This document shows positions 1-10,036 of a stretch of DNA of 64,000 bases, one piece after another. This DNA is from Hondaea fermentalgiana (taxonomy: Eukaryota > Sar > Bigyra > Thraustochytrida > Thraustochytriidae), in assembly GCA_014084085.1 (NCBI GenBank), contig NPFB01000089.1:1-64000 (forward strand), read 5' to 3'. A program made the translations under genes and the position numbers. Every line of letters begins with the position of its first letter. Position 1 is the stretch's first letter. The notes beneath the pieces are model-generated. The model had not been told where the DNA came from, did not search any database, and was given only the letters and a program-made list of their open reading frames with translations.

Positions 1-2
1 CC

Positions 3-848
3 TTACAGCACGCGCGTCGAGGCGCCCGTCTCCGCGTCCCAGATGCGCACGCTCTTGTCCACAGATCCGCTCACGATCTCCGACCCCAAGAGAGAGACCG
101 ACTGCACCGTGTTCGAGTGTCCTCGCAAGACATGCAGCGCGTCTCCGCTGCGCGCGTCCCAGAGTCTGACCTTGTTGTCAGCGGACGCGCTCACGACGCA
201 GTCTCCCTCGAGCGCGACAGAGCGCACCCATTTGGTGTGTCCTTCGAGGACGCGGACGAGCTGGAAGGAAGGCACGGCGTAGACCCTCACCTTGTTGTCG
301 TCGGACCCGCTCACCATGCGCTGCGCGTCGATCGCGACCGCGTAGACCTCGCCTGTCGCCTCCGTGAGGACGTGGCGTGGGCCGCCGCTGGCCCGGTCGA
401 AGACGCGCACGGTGTTGTCCTCCAACCCGGCCACGAGCTGGTTCTCGTGCGCGGCAACGCTCCAGACCCACGCCCCGGCGTCGATCCTCAAGGTCTCTCG
501 GCCGCTGATCGTGTCCCAGGCGCGGACGGTCTTGTCCCACGACACGGAGATGATCTCGTTGCCGTCGAAGAGGACGCCCATGACACCGTGGCTGTGGCCC
601 TTGAGGGCGTGCAGGACGGCGGCGGAGGCCATGTCGATCAGGAAGAGGCCGCCTGCGCTAGTCCCCACGGCGGCCAGCTTGCCCTGCACGGCCACTGCGT
701 AGGCCTCCATGTTGTCGGGCGTCTCCATCTCCAGGACGAGGCCGCCGTCCCTCTTGCTCCACGCGCGCAAGTGGCAGTCGCCGCAGGCGGCCAGCGCCAG
801 GTCGGCGGACTGCGTGACGCCGTACACGACGCGCTGGATGCGGCCCAT
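3..848 (-). CDS. Seven-bladed WD40 beta-propeller protein
   Basis: The protein has 281 residues and is almost entirely WD40 repeats. I count seven blades, most with a recognisable VRxWD-type strand (VRAWDTISG, VRVFDRASG, VRLWDARSG, VRIWDAETG) and GH turns between blades. Seven blades close a complete propeller, so this is probably a stand-alone scaffold; no other domain is present. The stop (TAA on the minus strand) lies three bases from the window edge, so the gene is complete. The frame stays open about 675 bases further upstream, but that stretch is Arg/Ala/Pro-rich low complexity typical of GC-rich leader DNA, so I start at the ATG at 846-848 (MGRIQRVVYG), just before blade one. Which partner or complex it serves cannot be told from the sequence. 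Confidence 0.8.
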   Translation of the reverse strand: MGRIQRVVYGVTQSADLALAACGDCHLRAWSKRDGGLVLEMETPDNMEAYAVAVQGKLAAVGTSAGGLFLIDMASAAVLHALKGHSHGVMGVLFDGNEIISVSWDKTVRAWDTISGRETLRIDAGAWVWSVAAHENQLVAGLEDNTVRVFDRASGGPRHVLTEATGEVYAVAIDAQRMVSGSDDNKVRVYAVPSFQLVRVLEGHTKWVRSVALEGDCVVSASADNKVRLWDARSGDALHVLRGHSNTVQSVSLLGSEIVSGSVDKSVRIWDAETGASTRVL

Positions 849-1559
849 GGCGGCGGCGGGCGGCAAGCGGCGCGCAGAGGCGGCGCGGCGCGGGCGGGCG
901 GTGCGGAGAGGGGCGAGAAAGCACGCAGAGAGAGACGCAGGCGAGGGGAGGGAAAGATGGGCGCGATGCGAGCTGGACGCCGATGCGCCGCGGCCTCGGC
1001 GCGGTCGCCGCCGGCGCGCGCGGACGCAGCGTGTCGCGGCGGCGCCCGCGCGGAGGGGAGAAGGGGGGGGAAGAGGGAGGGGGTTGCTGGCTTGCGCCTT
1101 GCGCGCCCGCCTGCCTGCCTGCCTGCCTGCCGCGGCCGCGGCGCGGCGCGAGGGTGAAGAGGGTGTGTTGGGTGTTTGCGCGAAGATTTCCAGTGCAGAC
1201 GATCGATCTCCTCTCCTGGTTTGTTTGTTTGGCGGACGATGACGGCAGTGATTGTCAATTTGTTCGCACGACAACGATACGACGGGCACTGAGAGCGCTG
1301 GGTGGTTTGCGATGAATGTGCTGTGAAGACAAAGGCGATAGTAGGCCCTAGTTCTGGAGATCGCCTGCGATGCGCGAGCGGAAAGGCGTCGATGAGGCAG
1401 GGTGATTGCGTGCGGAGCCATATCAGTTGGTCGGTCGCTGCAGCTGGCAGCTGATGTAGTATACGAGCCTACTCGAGTACTACTTTCAGACTCTTGTAGT
1501 AGACCGTACGTGATTGGATTCATGGCGAAAGAAAGGAAAGCAAAATTGTATGTTGCTAA
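849..1559. other. Gene-free stretch: leader/promoter of the WD40 gene
   Basis: This is GC-rich DNA upstream of the WD40 gene, with a CCTG tetranucleotide tract at about 1110-1131 and A/T-richer sequence from about 1190 to the end of the next gene. I see no supported gene; the open frames on both strands are compositional. Confidence 0.5.
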
Positions 1560-2804
1560 TTAATCATGCCTGCACTCCGCAAGAAGAGAGCTGAGGACCT
1601 CTTCGGTGGCAAGCACGCCCACAGAGGTTGCAACGTGCCAATTTGGGTTGGTCTTGACGGCTGCTTCGATCGCCGGGTGAGTCGCTTGCATGACGAAACA
1701 CCGACCGACGGCATCAGCCATTGGAAGATCGTTCTCGTCGTCGAAGAGCGCAACGGCCTCGTCGGCGCTGAAGCCATGCGAGGAGAGATAGTGACGCACA
1801 GCATTGCCTTTACCAGAGACCTTGGGGAAAAAGTCAAACTTGCCCAAATTCATGGCCGTTGCAAGGGAGCTCGGCATGTTTGCATCTACAAACTCGCGAA
1901 ACTTATCAACCTGACCAAGATCCTCACGTTCCTGTTTGTCAAGATCGACACGAAAGCCAAAATAATAACTTCGAGCATCAATCACGTATCCCTGTGCGTC
2001 CAGCATACGCGCCCAGTCCCAGAGATCGCCTGTGCGATCCAGGGGAGGCAGACTTGTGTTTTCTGGACCGCAGACAGCTTCCATGGTGGAGGTCCTGCGT
2101 GTTGTTCAGAGGGAAGGATCACGAAAGTCAAAAACGCCAGTTAGCACCGTGACATACCTATGAGTAAAACACGACTTTCGAGGGGCAGCGCGCGGACTTA
2201 CCATGATTCGTCAAGTTTGGAGCACTCCTCTGCAAGATAGCGGCCTCCCGTCTCTGCAAATGCTGCATCCACACAGCCCATAATAGGAAGACGCACCTCG
2301 AGCGTCGACTTGCGCGCGCCCGTGACGTAGACAAAGTGGACTCCGAGTGCACGAATTTCTCGAATGAGCTCGATTGTCCTCTCGCTCATGAGCCCGGCAC
2401 CCATGGTGCTCGTGGGCAAGAGTCGGCAATCTCTCTGGCCAACATACCAAGCAAGTAGCGCGTAGCGTGTCAGATCAGCGATTTACATGGTCCAGAGGAA
2501 ACTGCTCTCTCCTATCATCGTCCTGTAAGAGCGCATGCATGGGCCAGACGTACCACCTCATCCCCGTACACGAATCGTGCCGTTCCCTTTTCCTCCTCGA
2601 GATCCACGACTTTTGCGCCGAGCTTTGCAAAGTGCCGTTCAAAGTGAATAAGCGTACCCTGCGCGTCGGCCCAATGTCCTCTTCCCCTCGCCGTCGTCAG
2701 TCTCCGCCGCCGCCGCCAGCTTTCGCGCCTCGCTCCTCACGCACGTCGAGGTCCGAGAAGATGACGCGGACGCGGCGTCCTGCCGCTGTCGCCGCCGCCG
2801 CCAT
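1560..2804 (-). CDS. HAD-superfamily phosphatase (Cof/mannosyl-3-phosphoglycerate phosphatase-like), four exons
   Basis: I assembled four exons: 2745-2804, 2554-2658, 2202-2434 and 1560-2094, giving 310 residues. The junctions have GT..AG ends (donors GTGCGT, GTACGT, GTAAGT). The last intron, 2095-2201, has a CTAAC branch-point-like site. Splicing rebuilds HAD motif I as FSDLDGTLIHF; the first intron falls right after the second Asp. Motif II is VTGARKS, motif III is the Lys of SGKGNAV, and motif IV is FDDENDLPMA, a variant of GDxxND. The alpha/beta cap between motifs II and III places it in HAD class IIB, with sugar-phosphate phosphatases such as mannosyl-3-phosphoglycerate and sucrose-phosphate phosphatase. 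The substrate is not decided by the sequence. The exact donor of intron 2 is the least certain junction (GAG or GAGGTG ending). Confidence 0.8.
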
Positions 2805-3264
2805 CCCGCGTTCGGCTTGTCTCCGCCGTCCGTCTGCGGCTAGCCGGCGGGCGGGCGCGCGAGGGGCGGCCAGCTGATCTTCTGCGCGCCTGCGCGCGTC
2901 GCTCGCCGGCCGGGCCCGAGCGCGCGCGCGGCCTCGCAGCGCGTCCGAGGTTCGTGTCTGCCTCGAGAGCGACCCTCGCTCGCCGAGCCGCGCCTAACGA
3001 CCGACCTGGCTGATCCAAACCATCGTGGTTTCAAACCTCGATTCAAACAGCGAGTTTGCAAGGGCGGCGAACCCAACCACCGCCAGACCCCGAACCCCGA
3101 CGCACGGAGCCGCCGCCGCCGCCGCCGCGTCTGCGACTGCGACTGCGACTGCGACCTTCTGCGCCCCGGCCGCCCGCCCGCCGCGCCGCTCTGCTGTGCT
3201 CTGCTCCGCGTTGCTCTGTCCTGCTGCGCGAGGAGGTGGAAAGGAGAGAGGAGGAGAGGAGAAG
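2805..3264. promoter_or_regulatory. Divergent intergenic region, HAD phosphatase / NASP
   Basis: This gene-free interval of about 460 bp separates two divergently transcribed genes and must contain both 5' leaders. It is very GC-rich, with GCC and CTGCGA microsatellite-like stretches near 3110-3160. The frame upstream of NASP is open through part of it but reads as low complexity. Confidence 0.45.
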
Positions 3265-5220
3265 ATGTCGGAGGGCATCCTGGAGCAGCTCCAACTCGCA
3301 GAGGGCCTTGAGGCCTTCAAGGAGGGCAAGCAGCTGCTCAAGGATAAAAAGTACGAGGACGCCGTCGAGAAACTCGGCGCGCTCCTCGGTGAACTCGTGG
3401 AAGAACATGGCGACCTTGGAGCGGCCGTCGCGCCGCTCTACTTTGAATATGGCAACGCGTGCCTGCTTCAGGTCGAGAGCTCGTCGAACGTCTTTGGCGA
3501 GTCCGTCAAGCACAAGAAGGAAGAACCCCCCGCCGAAGCCAAGGAAGCCGCTGCAGATGCTACCGCGGCTGTAGCCGCGACCTCGTCGTCCTCATCGTCA
3601 TCCTCTTCATCGTCATCAGCATCCTCGAACTCCTCGACAATGACGCCTGCAAACGGCCACGAGAGCGCGGAGAACAAGGACGACAAAGAGGAGAGCAAGG
3701 ACGCCAAAGAGTCTGCCGATCCTGAGCCCACTGCCGCCGGAGGCATTGACGTCGACGCCATCCTCAACGAGCTCATCAATGAGTACAAGAAAAAGCACAA
3801 CGAAGACCCGTCCGACGAGGTCCTGAAACAGTGGCAGCAGTCCCTGGTTGGCGCCGATCTTGGCGCTCTCATGACGGCACAACCGCCTGCAGGCCACGCT
3901 AGTTCTACCGACAATAGCGACGAAAAGAAAAACAGCCCCGCCGCAAACTCCGCCGACTCAACGCCGAACGGTGCCCCGGAAGAACCCCCGAGCAACGAGT
4001 CCAACATGAGCGCTGAAGATATTGAAGAGCTCATGAGCATCGCGTGGGAAACTCTCGAGAGCGCGCGCGTCATTCTTGCCAAGATCGAAGCCGCCAATCA
4101 CGGCGACGCTGTGACGGACTATGTCCGCGCCAAGATGGTCAATATTTACCTTCGTCTCGGTGACCTGAGCATGGAGCGTGGTCTTTTCGAGGCCTCTGTC
4201 GAGGACTACGGCAAGAGCCTCAGCAAAGCACACGAGCGAGATGCCGCAAGCCCAAAGGACGCATCGAAATCGCCGCATCTCGACCTCGCCGACATTCACA
4301 CTCATCTGGCCACCGCGCACGTGTTTTGCTCCTCGAGCGTTGACACCATTCCCGAGATGCGCGTGCACCAGATTCACGCGTTGCGACATTACCTCTCTGC
4401 CATGTGCCACGTTGCGCTTCATCGTCAGGGCCTTCGCAATGAGGCCACAGCGGACATTGAGGCGATTGTCAAGGCCCTTGACCACGTCCGAGTTGAGACC
4501 TTGGATTCATCTGCCGCCGCCAAAGCCGCTACTGGGGACAAGGACGAGGACGAAGACGAAGACGACGAGGCAGACACGGGATCCAAGAGCAAGGCACCCA
4601 AGACTGGAAAGGAGGCCAAGGCCCCGGCGACGAGCGACAAGCAGGAAGGCGAGGACCCTCCCCTTTCTGCAGAGGAGAAAGGGGCGCTGGCCAGAGCCGC
4701 GGAGCAGCTGCAAGCTTTGCTCAAGGTCCTTCCATCCAAGGAGGAAGCGGAAAGCGAGGATGAAGCAACGCGCGACTTTCTCGGCATGGTCGATGAACTC
4801 AAGATGAAGGTCGACGATATCTTTATCGTTCTCGAGAACCCCGAGGCCACGCGAGCGCTCACAGGTTCCGCTGGTGACGTTGTCGAGGACGCCATGGGCT
4901 CTGCCAATGCCGACGGCGATAATAAAACGTCATCCACGACGACCACTACCGGATTTGACAAACCCTCTGCTGCATTCAGCGGGGAGGCTGCGGCTCCTGC
5001 AGCCGGCCCTACGAACCTCTTGCAAGCGCGGAAAAAGGCCGCGCCGCCAAGCAAGAACGAATCTCCTTCTCAAACTTCTTCCAAGGATGGGGCCGAGGAC
5101 GACAATGCCAAGGCAGGGGCCGAGGATGATGTTGCCGCGGCCAACAAGCGCAAGGCAGAAGTCGCTGCGGGCGAGGGTGCCAGTAAGCGAGCAAAAAACG
5201 TGGAGACTAGCTCAACTTGA
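3265..5220 (+). CDS. NASP: NASP/Sim3/Hif1-type histone chaperone (SHNi-TPR)
   Basis: The protein has 651 residues and matches the NASP family of nuclear H3/H4 chaperones. The N-terminal TPR (residues about 10-70, LKDKKYEDAVEKLGALL then YFEYGNACL) is followed by an acidic Ser/Glu-rich insertion, which is what makes the TPR interrupted. A second TPR follows (YLRLGDLSMERGLFEASVED), then the SHNi-TPR core (LADIHTHLATAHVF and the HQIHALRHYL helix). A further acidic segment interrupts before a helical region ending near VDDIFIVLEN. The C-terminus is Lys/Arg-rich (NKRKAEV, SKRAKN), a probable nuclear signal. The start is the ATG at 3265, immediately before the first TPR; the 80 residues upstream in frame are compositional. 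The expected role is binding and supplying histone H3-H4 in the nucleus. Confidence 0.88.
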   Translation: MSEGILEQLQLAEGLEAFKEGKQLLKDKKYEDAVEKLGALLGELVEEHGDLGAAVAPLYFEYGNACLLQVESSSNVFGESVKHKKEEPPAEAKEAAADATAAVAATSSSSSSSSSSSSASSNSSTMTPANGHESAENKDDKEESKDAKESADPEPTAAGGIDVDAILNELINEYKKKHNEDPSDEVLKQWQQSLVGADLGALMTAQPPAGHASSTDNSDEKKNSPAANSADSTPNGAPEEPPSNESNMSAEDIEELMSIAWETLESARVILAKIEAANHGDAVTDYVRAKMVNIYLRLGDLSMERGLFEASVEDYGKSLSKAHERDAASPKDASKSPHLDLADIHTHLATAHVFCSSSVDTIPEMRVHQIHALRHYLSAMCHVALHRQGLRNEATADIEAIVKALDHVRVETLDSSAAAKAATGDKDEDEDEDDEADTGSKSKAPKTGKEAKAPATSDKQEGEDPPLSAEEKGALARAAEQLQALLKVLPSKEEAESEDEATRDFLGMVDELKMKVDDIFIVLENPEATRALTGSAGDVVEDAMGSANADGDNKTSSTTTTTGFDKPSAAFSGEAAAPAAGPTNLLQARKKAAPPSKNESPSQTSSKDGAEDDNAKAGAEDDVAAANKRKAEVAAGEGASKRAKNVETSST

Positions 5221-5874
5221 TTGACTTCTTCTCCTTCTTCTCCCCCCCCCCCCCCCCCCGATTTTGGGATACTGCAAGAACTTTTACCTTAACATTTTCC
5301 TGACGTCAATCTTACCTTGAATGTTCGATCATATCTTAGAAGATCGAGACTCATCTTGAAAGTAGGCCTAGCCAATGCTTGGCAAGCGAATCAAGAGGAC
5401 TCAATCATGATCATATCTCTACGCTGAGGGTCTTCATGTTCGTCAAGCTGACAAGAGGAAATGATCTTGCATTTCCGGCAAGCCATGACTTGGAATTTCT
5501 CTTTTCAGATAATCAGAATCTTGATGTGTACGTCAAGCCGCAGTCGAAAGCGGTGCAGCGCATGGTATCGAAAGTCCGAAGCGTTCAAGTTGCAATTGTG
5601 AGCGAGCCGGGATTGCGTCGCAGCCAAGCCCAGATGACAGGCAGGCACACATTAGGTCTATACTATAGCCCGTCCGTCACGCGTGCAAACTGCGAATAGC
5701 AGCAGAGCCGCATACACCGAGACGGCGACGCAGCGGCGCGTGGAGGACGCGAGAGACGCCGAGGCGCGGCGCGAGGCGAGGCGAAAGAGGCGCAGCGCAG
5801 CGTAAGGCAGCGCGGCAAGGCGGCGCGGGCGGAGCTGCACCCTGGAGCGCTTCGCGGCGGAGAACGTCGTCACC
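5221..5874. other. Gene-free stretch between NASP and IGPS-PRAI
   Basis: This contains the NASP 3' flank and the IGPS-PRAI leader. A homopolymer of 18 C occupies 5242-5259. The last about 170 bp before 5875 are rich in GCGGCG/GAGGCG-type words. No gene is supported. Confidence 0.5.
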
Positions 5875-7914
5875 ATGGCGTCCGAAGGGGCCTCGGAGAA
5901 GAAAAAGTCAAAGCTCGAGATGATCGTGGAGCAGCGCAAGCTGGACGTCGCTGATGCGAGCAAGACCGTGGAGGCGAAGCAGCTAAAGGAGCTGATCAAG
6001 GTCCGCGAAATGGAGCTCGGCGACCCTTTGGACTTGTTCGAGGCCATCAAAGAGCATGGCGAGCGCATCGACGAGATGTTCGTTGCCGCCGAATTCAAGC
6101 GCGCATCTCCGAGCAAGGGCGACATTGCCACCGACCTCGACCCGGCCGAGCAAGCAGCAAAGTATGCCAAGGCCGGCGCTGGTCTCGTGTCCGTGCTTAC
6201 AGAACCAAAGTGGTTCAAGGGAACGCTTGACGATATGCTTGCCGTGCGCAGGGCCGTCGACGAGATCACTCAGCTCGGCGGCTTTCGCACGCTCGTGCTG
6301 CGCAAAGATTTTATCGTCGACGAGTACCAGCTGCTCGAAGCACGCGCATACGGCGCCGACACTGTTCTTCTCATGCTGAGCGTGCTCAATGAAGACCAGC
6401 TGACGGCGCTGCTGAAGCGCTCGCGTGAGCTCAAGATGGAGCCTCTTGTCGAAGTTGTCAACGAGGAGGAGACAGAGATTGCTCTGCGCGCCGGCGCCAA
6501 GGTTCTTGGTGTGAACAACCGCAACCTGCACACCTTCAAAGTTGATATGGAGACGACCCCGCGCATTGCGCGCATTGTGCAGGAAGCCGGAGAGGCCGCG
6601 TCGACCCGTGTCCTGGCCCTCAGCGGAATCAAGTCCCGCGAGGATGTGCGCAAGTACGAGGAGCACGGTGGAATTAGCGGTCTGCTCGTGGGCGAGACGC
6701 TCATGCGCGCCCCTAATCCCACCGAGATGATTTCCAGTCTCGTGCGCGAGACGACTGCGCAGGAGCAAGCACCTCTTGTGAAGATTTGCGGTATGAATGA
6801 CCCGGACGCAGCGCTTACTGCCGCAAAGGCAGGTGCTGACATGATTGGGCTCATTTTCGTGAAAAAGTCATCGCGGTACGTGGATATGGAGACTGCAAAG
6901 AAGATTGTGAGCGTGATTCGCGACTATCGGGAGCGCGAGGGCCGTATCGACCTTATGTCAGTTTTTGCGGGCTCGGCCTCAGGAGATGCGCGCCCCTGCG
7001 GCAAGGAATGCGGGGGCGGCAAGGGCAAATGCTGCGGCAACGGCCAGACCAAGGTTCGAAAGTCTCGGCGGAGAAAGGGCAGTCACAAGAACAAGAGCTC
7101 CTCCAAGGACAGCGAGGAAAGCTCGAAACCTGCAAACGGTGCAAACGAGATCGAGTCCTCTGTAATCGAAGCCCGGGCCAATGATCATAAATCTGCTGAT
7201 CAAAAGCAAAGAGGAAGTGCGGACGTGAATGGTCTTGATGAGGATGAGGTCGAAGTCGAAGATGACGAGGATGAAGACGATGTCGATGAGGACGAGGCCG
7301 AGCGCAGGAACGCCGGCAAGCGCGTGCGCGTTGAAAAGTCGTGGTTCCAGCTCTGGGGCGACATCATTAGCCAGGCATGTCGCGGTCAAGCGCGGCCTCT
7401 GCTCGTGGGCGTTTTTATGAACCAGCCGCTCGACGAGGTGAACAAGCTCGCGCTTGAGGCAGGCGTGGACCTGATTCAGCTGCACAGCTCGGAGGCTCCC
7501 GAGTACGAGGCACAGTGCGCCTTGCCGGTGATTCGTGTTGTCCACGTCGATGCGCAGGCTACTGCCTCGGAAGAGATCCTGCCCATTGACGCTGCCGCTC
7601 TTGAGAAAGGACCCGCCAGCGCGCTCTTGCTCGACACGAGCATCAAGGGCGGCGCTACGGGAGGCACAGGCAAAACGTTTGACTGGAATATTGCGAAAAA
7701 GCTAGCAGAACGCGATAGCCTTCCCCTCGTCATGGCGGGAGGTCTGACCCCAGAAAATGTTGCCGAAGCTGTGGCGGTTGCCAAACCCTGGTGCGTTGAT
7801 GTGGCCAGTGGCGTTGAGGCTAGCGCCGGCGTCAAGGACCACGACAAGATTCGCGCTTTCGTCAAGGCCGCAAAGGATACGAGCGCTGCCGCGCCCGCCA
7901 CTTCATCATCATAA
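5875..7914 (+). CDS. trpCF: Bifunctional indole-3-glycerol-phosphate synthase / phosphoribosylanthranilate isomerase
   Basis: This 679-residue fusion carries two consecutive tryptophan-pathway enzymes. IGPS (residues about 1-295) shows AEFKRASPSKG, LVLRKDFIVDEYQ, EPLVEVVNEEE, LGVNNRNL and the phosphate-binding end SGIKS...LLVGETLM. PRAI starts near residue 300 with LVKICGM (catalytic Cys) and GLIFVKKSSRYV, and resumes near residue 508 with LVGVFMNQP, DLIQLHSSE, LLLDTSIKGG (general-acid Asp) and VMAGGLTPENV. PRAI converts phosphoribosylanthranilate to CdRP and IGPS closes the indole ring, so one chain does both. The odd part is an insertion of about 160 residues between the second helix and third strand of the PRAI barrel; it is Lys/Ser- and acid-rich and carries a Cys cluster. 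Both halves keep their key residues, so both are probably active. The order matches enterobacterial TrpC(F). Confidence 0.95.
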   Translation: MASEGASEKKKSKLEMIVEQRKLDVADASKTVEAKQLKELIKVREMELGDPLDLFEAIKEHGERIDEMFVAAEFKRASPSKGDIATDLDPAEQAAKYAKAGAGLVSVLTEPKWFKGTLDDMLAVRRAVDEITQLGGFRTLVLRKDFIVDEYQLLEARAYGADTVLLMLSVLNEDQLTALLKRSRELKMEPLVEVVNEEETEIALRAGAKVLGVNNRNLHTFKVDMETTPRIARIVQEAGEAASTRVLALSGIKSREDVRKYEEHGGISGLLVGETLMRAPNPTEMISSLVRETTAQEQAPLVKICGMNDPDAALTAAKAGADMIGLIFVKKSSRYVDMETAKKIVSVIRDYREREGRIDLMSVFAGSASGDARPCGKECGGGKGKCCGNGQTKVRKSRRRKGSHKNKSSSKDSEESSKPANGANEIESSVIEARANDHKSADQKQRGSADVNGLDEDEVEVEDDEDEDDVDEDEAERRNAGKRVRVEKSWFQLWGDIISQACRGQARPLLVGVFMNQPLDEVNKLALEAGVDLIQLHSSEAPEYEAQCALPVIRVVHVDAQATASEEILPIDAAALEKGPASALLLDTSIKGGATGGTGKTFDWNIAKKLAERDSLPLVMAGGLTPENVAEAVAVAKPWCVDVASGVEASAGVKDHDKIRAFVKAAKDTSAAAPATSSS

Positions 7915-8788
7915 AAGATTTTTTCTTGTTTTGCTTTTTTACCGAATTTCATTGTGCCGTCCAAGAGGTGGATGAAAAGTATACGGGGAGATTTGGCCTT
8001 GGCCTATGTGGCAATTTGCTCTTGTGCTTGCAGACCGCGGCGAGGACGACTGGCTTCGGCTCGGCCTGAAACGTGCAAATTCAGGCAACTTCGAAGACGA
8101 AAAGTTATCGCTTGTTCGGGCCACGTGGGGCAGTGAGAATAAGAATTAGAGAATGTACCTAGCCTCAAAAGCGCCAGGTAAGGCACCAATGAGAGTCAAA
8201 ACTCTCGAGTATTCTTGAGACCCAATTTTCAAGGCTCGCATCGACCTTTCGCAGAAGACTTGCCGTCACCCGCGAGGTTCAGTCTCAACACTGTCATCGT
8301 CAACAGGAGTTGTCGACTCGGTCGATTTTTCCGAGAATGAGCATGAGACAAATGATGATGAAGCAAGGCAGCACTCTGAACATGTGCCTCGTGTATTTCC
8401 GATTCTCGGAAGATTTCGGTCGTCTCGCCATACATGCAGGTGTCTTGATCATCCCGCAAGAGCTCCACAGCAAGCCTATGCCGTTTGTCATCACAGCAAT
8501 CCAAAAGAGACTGTTCCGCGCTGCTTAAAACTTGTGGTAAAGAGCAAGGGAATGAGACTTTTTAACCGCAAGAAGGAAAGGAGGCATGCAAGCATGCAAG
8601 CGTGCAAGCCTGAATATAAAAGAATCGAAAGCAAGAAAAGAAAAGAGTGTGAAAGGCAAAGGCCAAGATTGCATCAATTTACGTACGCCGCAATCGCTGC
8701 TGGTCTCAAAAGGTTACGACATCCCAAGCTGGAGTGAGCAACCTGCCCTTCTCAAGACAGGGCACACGCCGCCGCTCAAGAGCGCCGT
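7915..8788. other. Gene-free stretch between IGPS-PRAI and RPS29 (convergent 3' ends)
   Basis: This holds the 3' flanks of two convergent genes. Short open frames exist on both strands around 8230-8530, but none has a start context, domain or homology I recognise. A short AAGCATGCAAGC-type direct repeat lies near 8583-8605. I see nothing else. Confidence 0.45.
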
Positions 8789-8953
8789 TTACCTGTACTT
8801 CTTGAAGCCAATATCGGTGGCGCGCTCGCGGAAGCACTGGCGGCACATGTTGAGGTGGTACTTGCGGATGAGGCCGGAGCGCGACGCGCACGTGCGGCAC
8901 TGGCGCGAGCCCTTGCCGTACTTGCGCGGGTGGGTGTTCTGGAGGTCCGTCAT
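8789..8953 (-). CDS. RPS29: 40S ribosomal protein S29 (uS14)
   Basis: This 54-residue zinc-ribbon protein of the small ribosomal subunit head matches eukaryotic uS14 along its whole length (the family is 53-56 residues). Visible signatures are [32 protein letters not shown] and the C-terminus DIGFKKYR. The four zinc ligands are Cys19, Cys22, Cys37 and Cys40. The start is the ATG at 8951-8953; codons upstream in frame are not part of the family. The final codons read AGG TAA and resemble a splice donor, but the protein already has the family's natural end, so I take TAA as the stop. Confidence 0.96.
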   Translation of the reverse strand: MTDLQNTHPRKYGKGSRQCRTCASRSGLIRKYHLNMCRQCFRERATDIGFKKYR

Positions 8954-10036
8954 GGTGCCTGTGTTTGAACTGTTTCTGCGCAAATCAACCCGTCCACCAA
9001 TCGTTCGTCCTCAATTCAAAGTCAGTCTCATCGTCCACATCATCCACCTCTCCTCCACGTCATCGACGCCCTCGCCCAGCTCCTCCTGGTCTTCGTCGTC
9101 GTTGTCGTCGTAGCGCTGGTTCTGGTCCTCGCCATCATCCTCCTCCCTCCATCCGCTGCCCGCTCCGCGAGCCGGCACTCGGCTGCGCGCGGCAGGCGCG
9201 GCGCTCCTCCTCCCCCTCCTCCTCCTCCTCCGCGCCCGCCGCAGCCGCCGCGCGCAGCCGCGCCGCGCCCGCCGCCCCCGCGCGCGCACGTACCTGGAGC
9301 TCGCTAAAGCCTGTCTGCCCTGCGCCGCGGCCACTCGCGCTGCCGCCGCTCGTTTCCGCGCCCTTGGCGCCGCCCTATAGCCCACTTGCGCCGCGCTCTG
9401 CCGCACTGTGGCCCCGCGCTATACCCCACTTGCGGCCCCCCGCGCGCCGCCGCCCCTCGTTGCGCGCCCCCCTCAAACTCGTAGTGCGCCGTCTCTGTAG
9501 CCCTTTGCTGCCGGGTCCTGTGCGCATCGGGGGCGCAATAGGGGGTCCCCGCGTTCCCTGGAGAGGCTAGACTTCGCTGCCAGGGGAAGGGCGGCACGTG
9601 GGCACGGGGTCTTGTATTTATCTATGTATAGATAAGAGTTGTATTTGATGATACAAGGCAGGGAAGGGAGGCGGAGGGCTGGGGGCCACGCAATCGCAGA
9701 AGGGCGGTCTGGTGGGAGAAGCACCACGTTCGTGGCGCAAGGGAAACTCGAGACGACGAGGACTCTCGAGCCCGGGCTGGAAGAGAAGGATCGGATAACG
9801 TCATCTTGAGAGGGAGCAACTGTTGAAGGCGCGGAAGCGGCCACGGCGGGATGGAGGATTCCGGGAGAGGAAAAAGTTGAAGAAAGGGAAAGATTAAAAG
9901 TTTGATGATGTTGATCGACATGAGATTGGCAATTTCCTGTCAGCCAGTTCTACTGGGGTGCATGCAAGGAAGTTGCGGAGGTGGTTCTAAAAGAAGGAAG
10001 GAAAACAATCTGTTGCAGAGCAGAACTAGTTTCAAG
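8954..10036. other. Gene-free stretch: RPS29 promoter and LRR-gene 3' flank
   Basis: From 9040 to 9560 the DNA is extremely C-rich on the plus strand, with several copies of a CCC(A/T)ATA(G/C)CCCACTTGCG-like element (around 9372-9392 and 9420-9436) that could be promoter elements of the highly expressed RPS29 gene. The long frames here are compositional. From 9600 on it is ordinary intergenic DNA. Confidence 0.4.

Noticed and set aside
849..1523. N-terminal extension of the WD40 protein by about 225 residues
   Set aside because: The extension is Arg/Ala/Ser low complexity in GC-rich leader DNA; the propeller starts right after the internal ATG at 848.
8786..8800. AGGTAAAC at the RPS29 end read as a splice donor
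   Set aside because: The protein already ends as yeast uS14 does (NKFR against KKYR here) with TAA in frame, so no further exon is needed.
8965..9570. A 201-residue frame on the plus strand
   Set aside because: Pro/Arg/Ser-rich translation of C-rich promoter DNA opposite the RPS29 upstream region; no domain.
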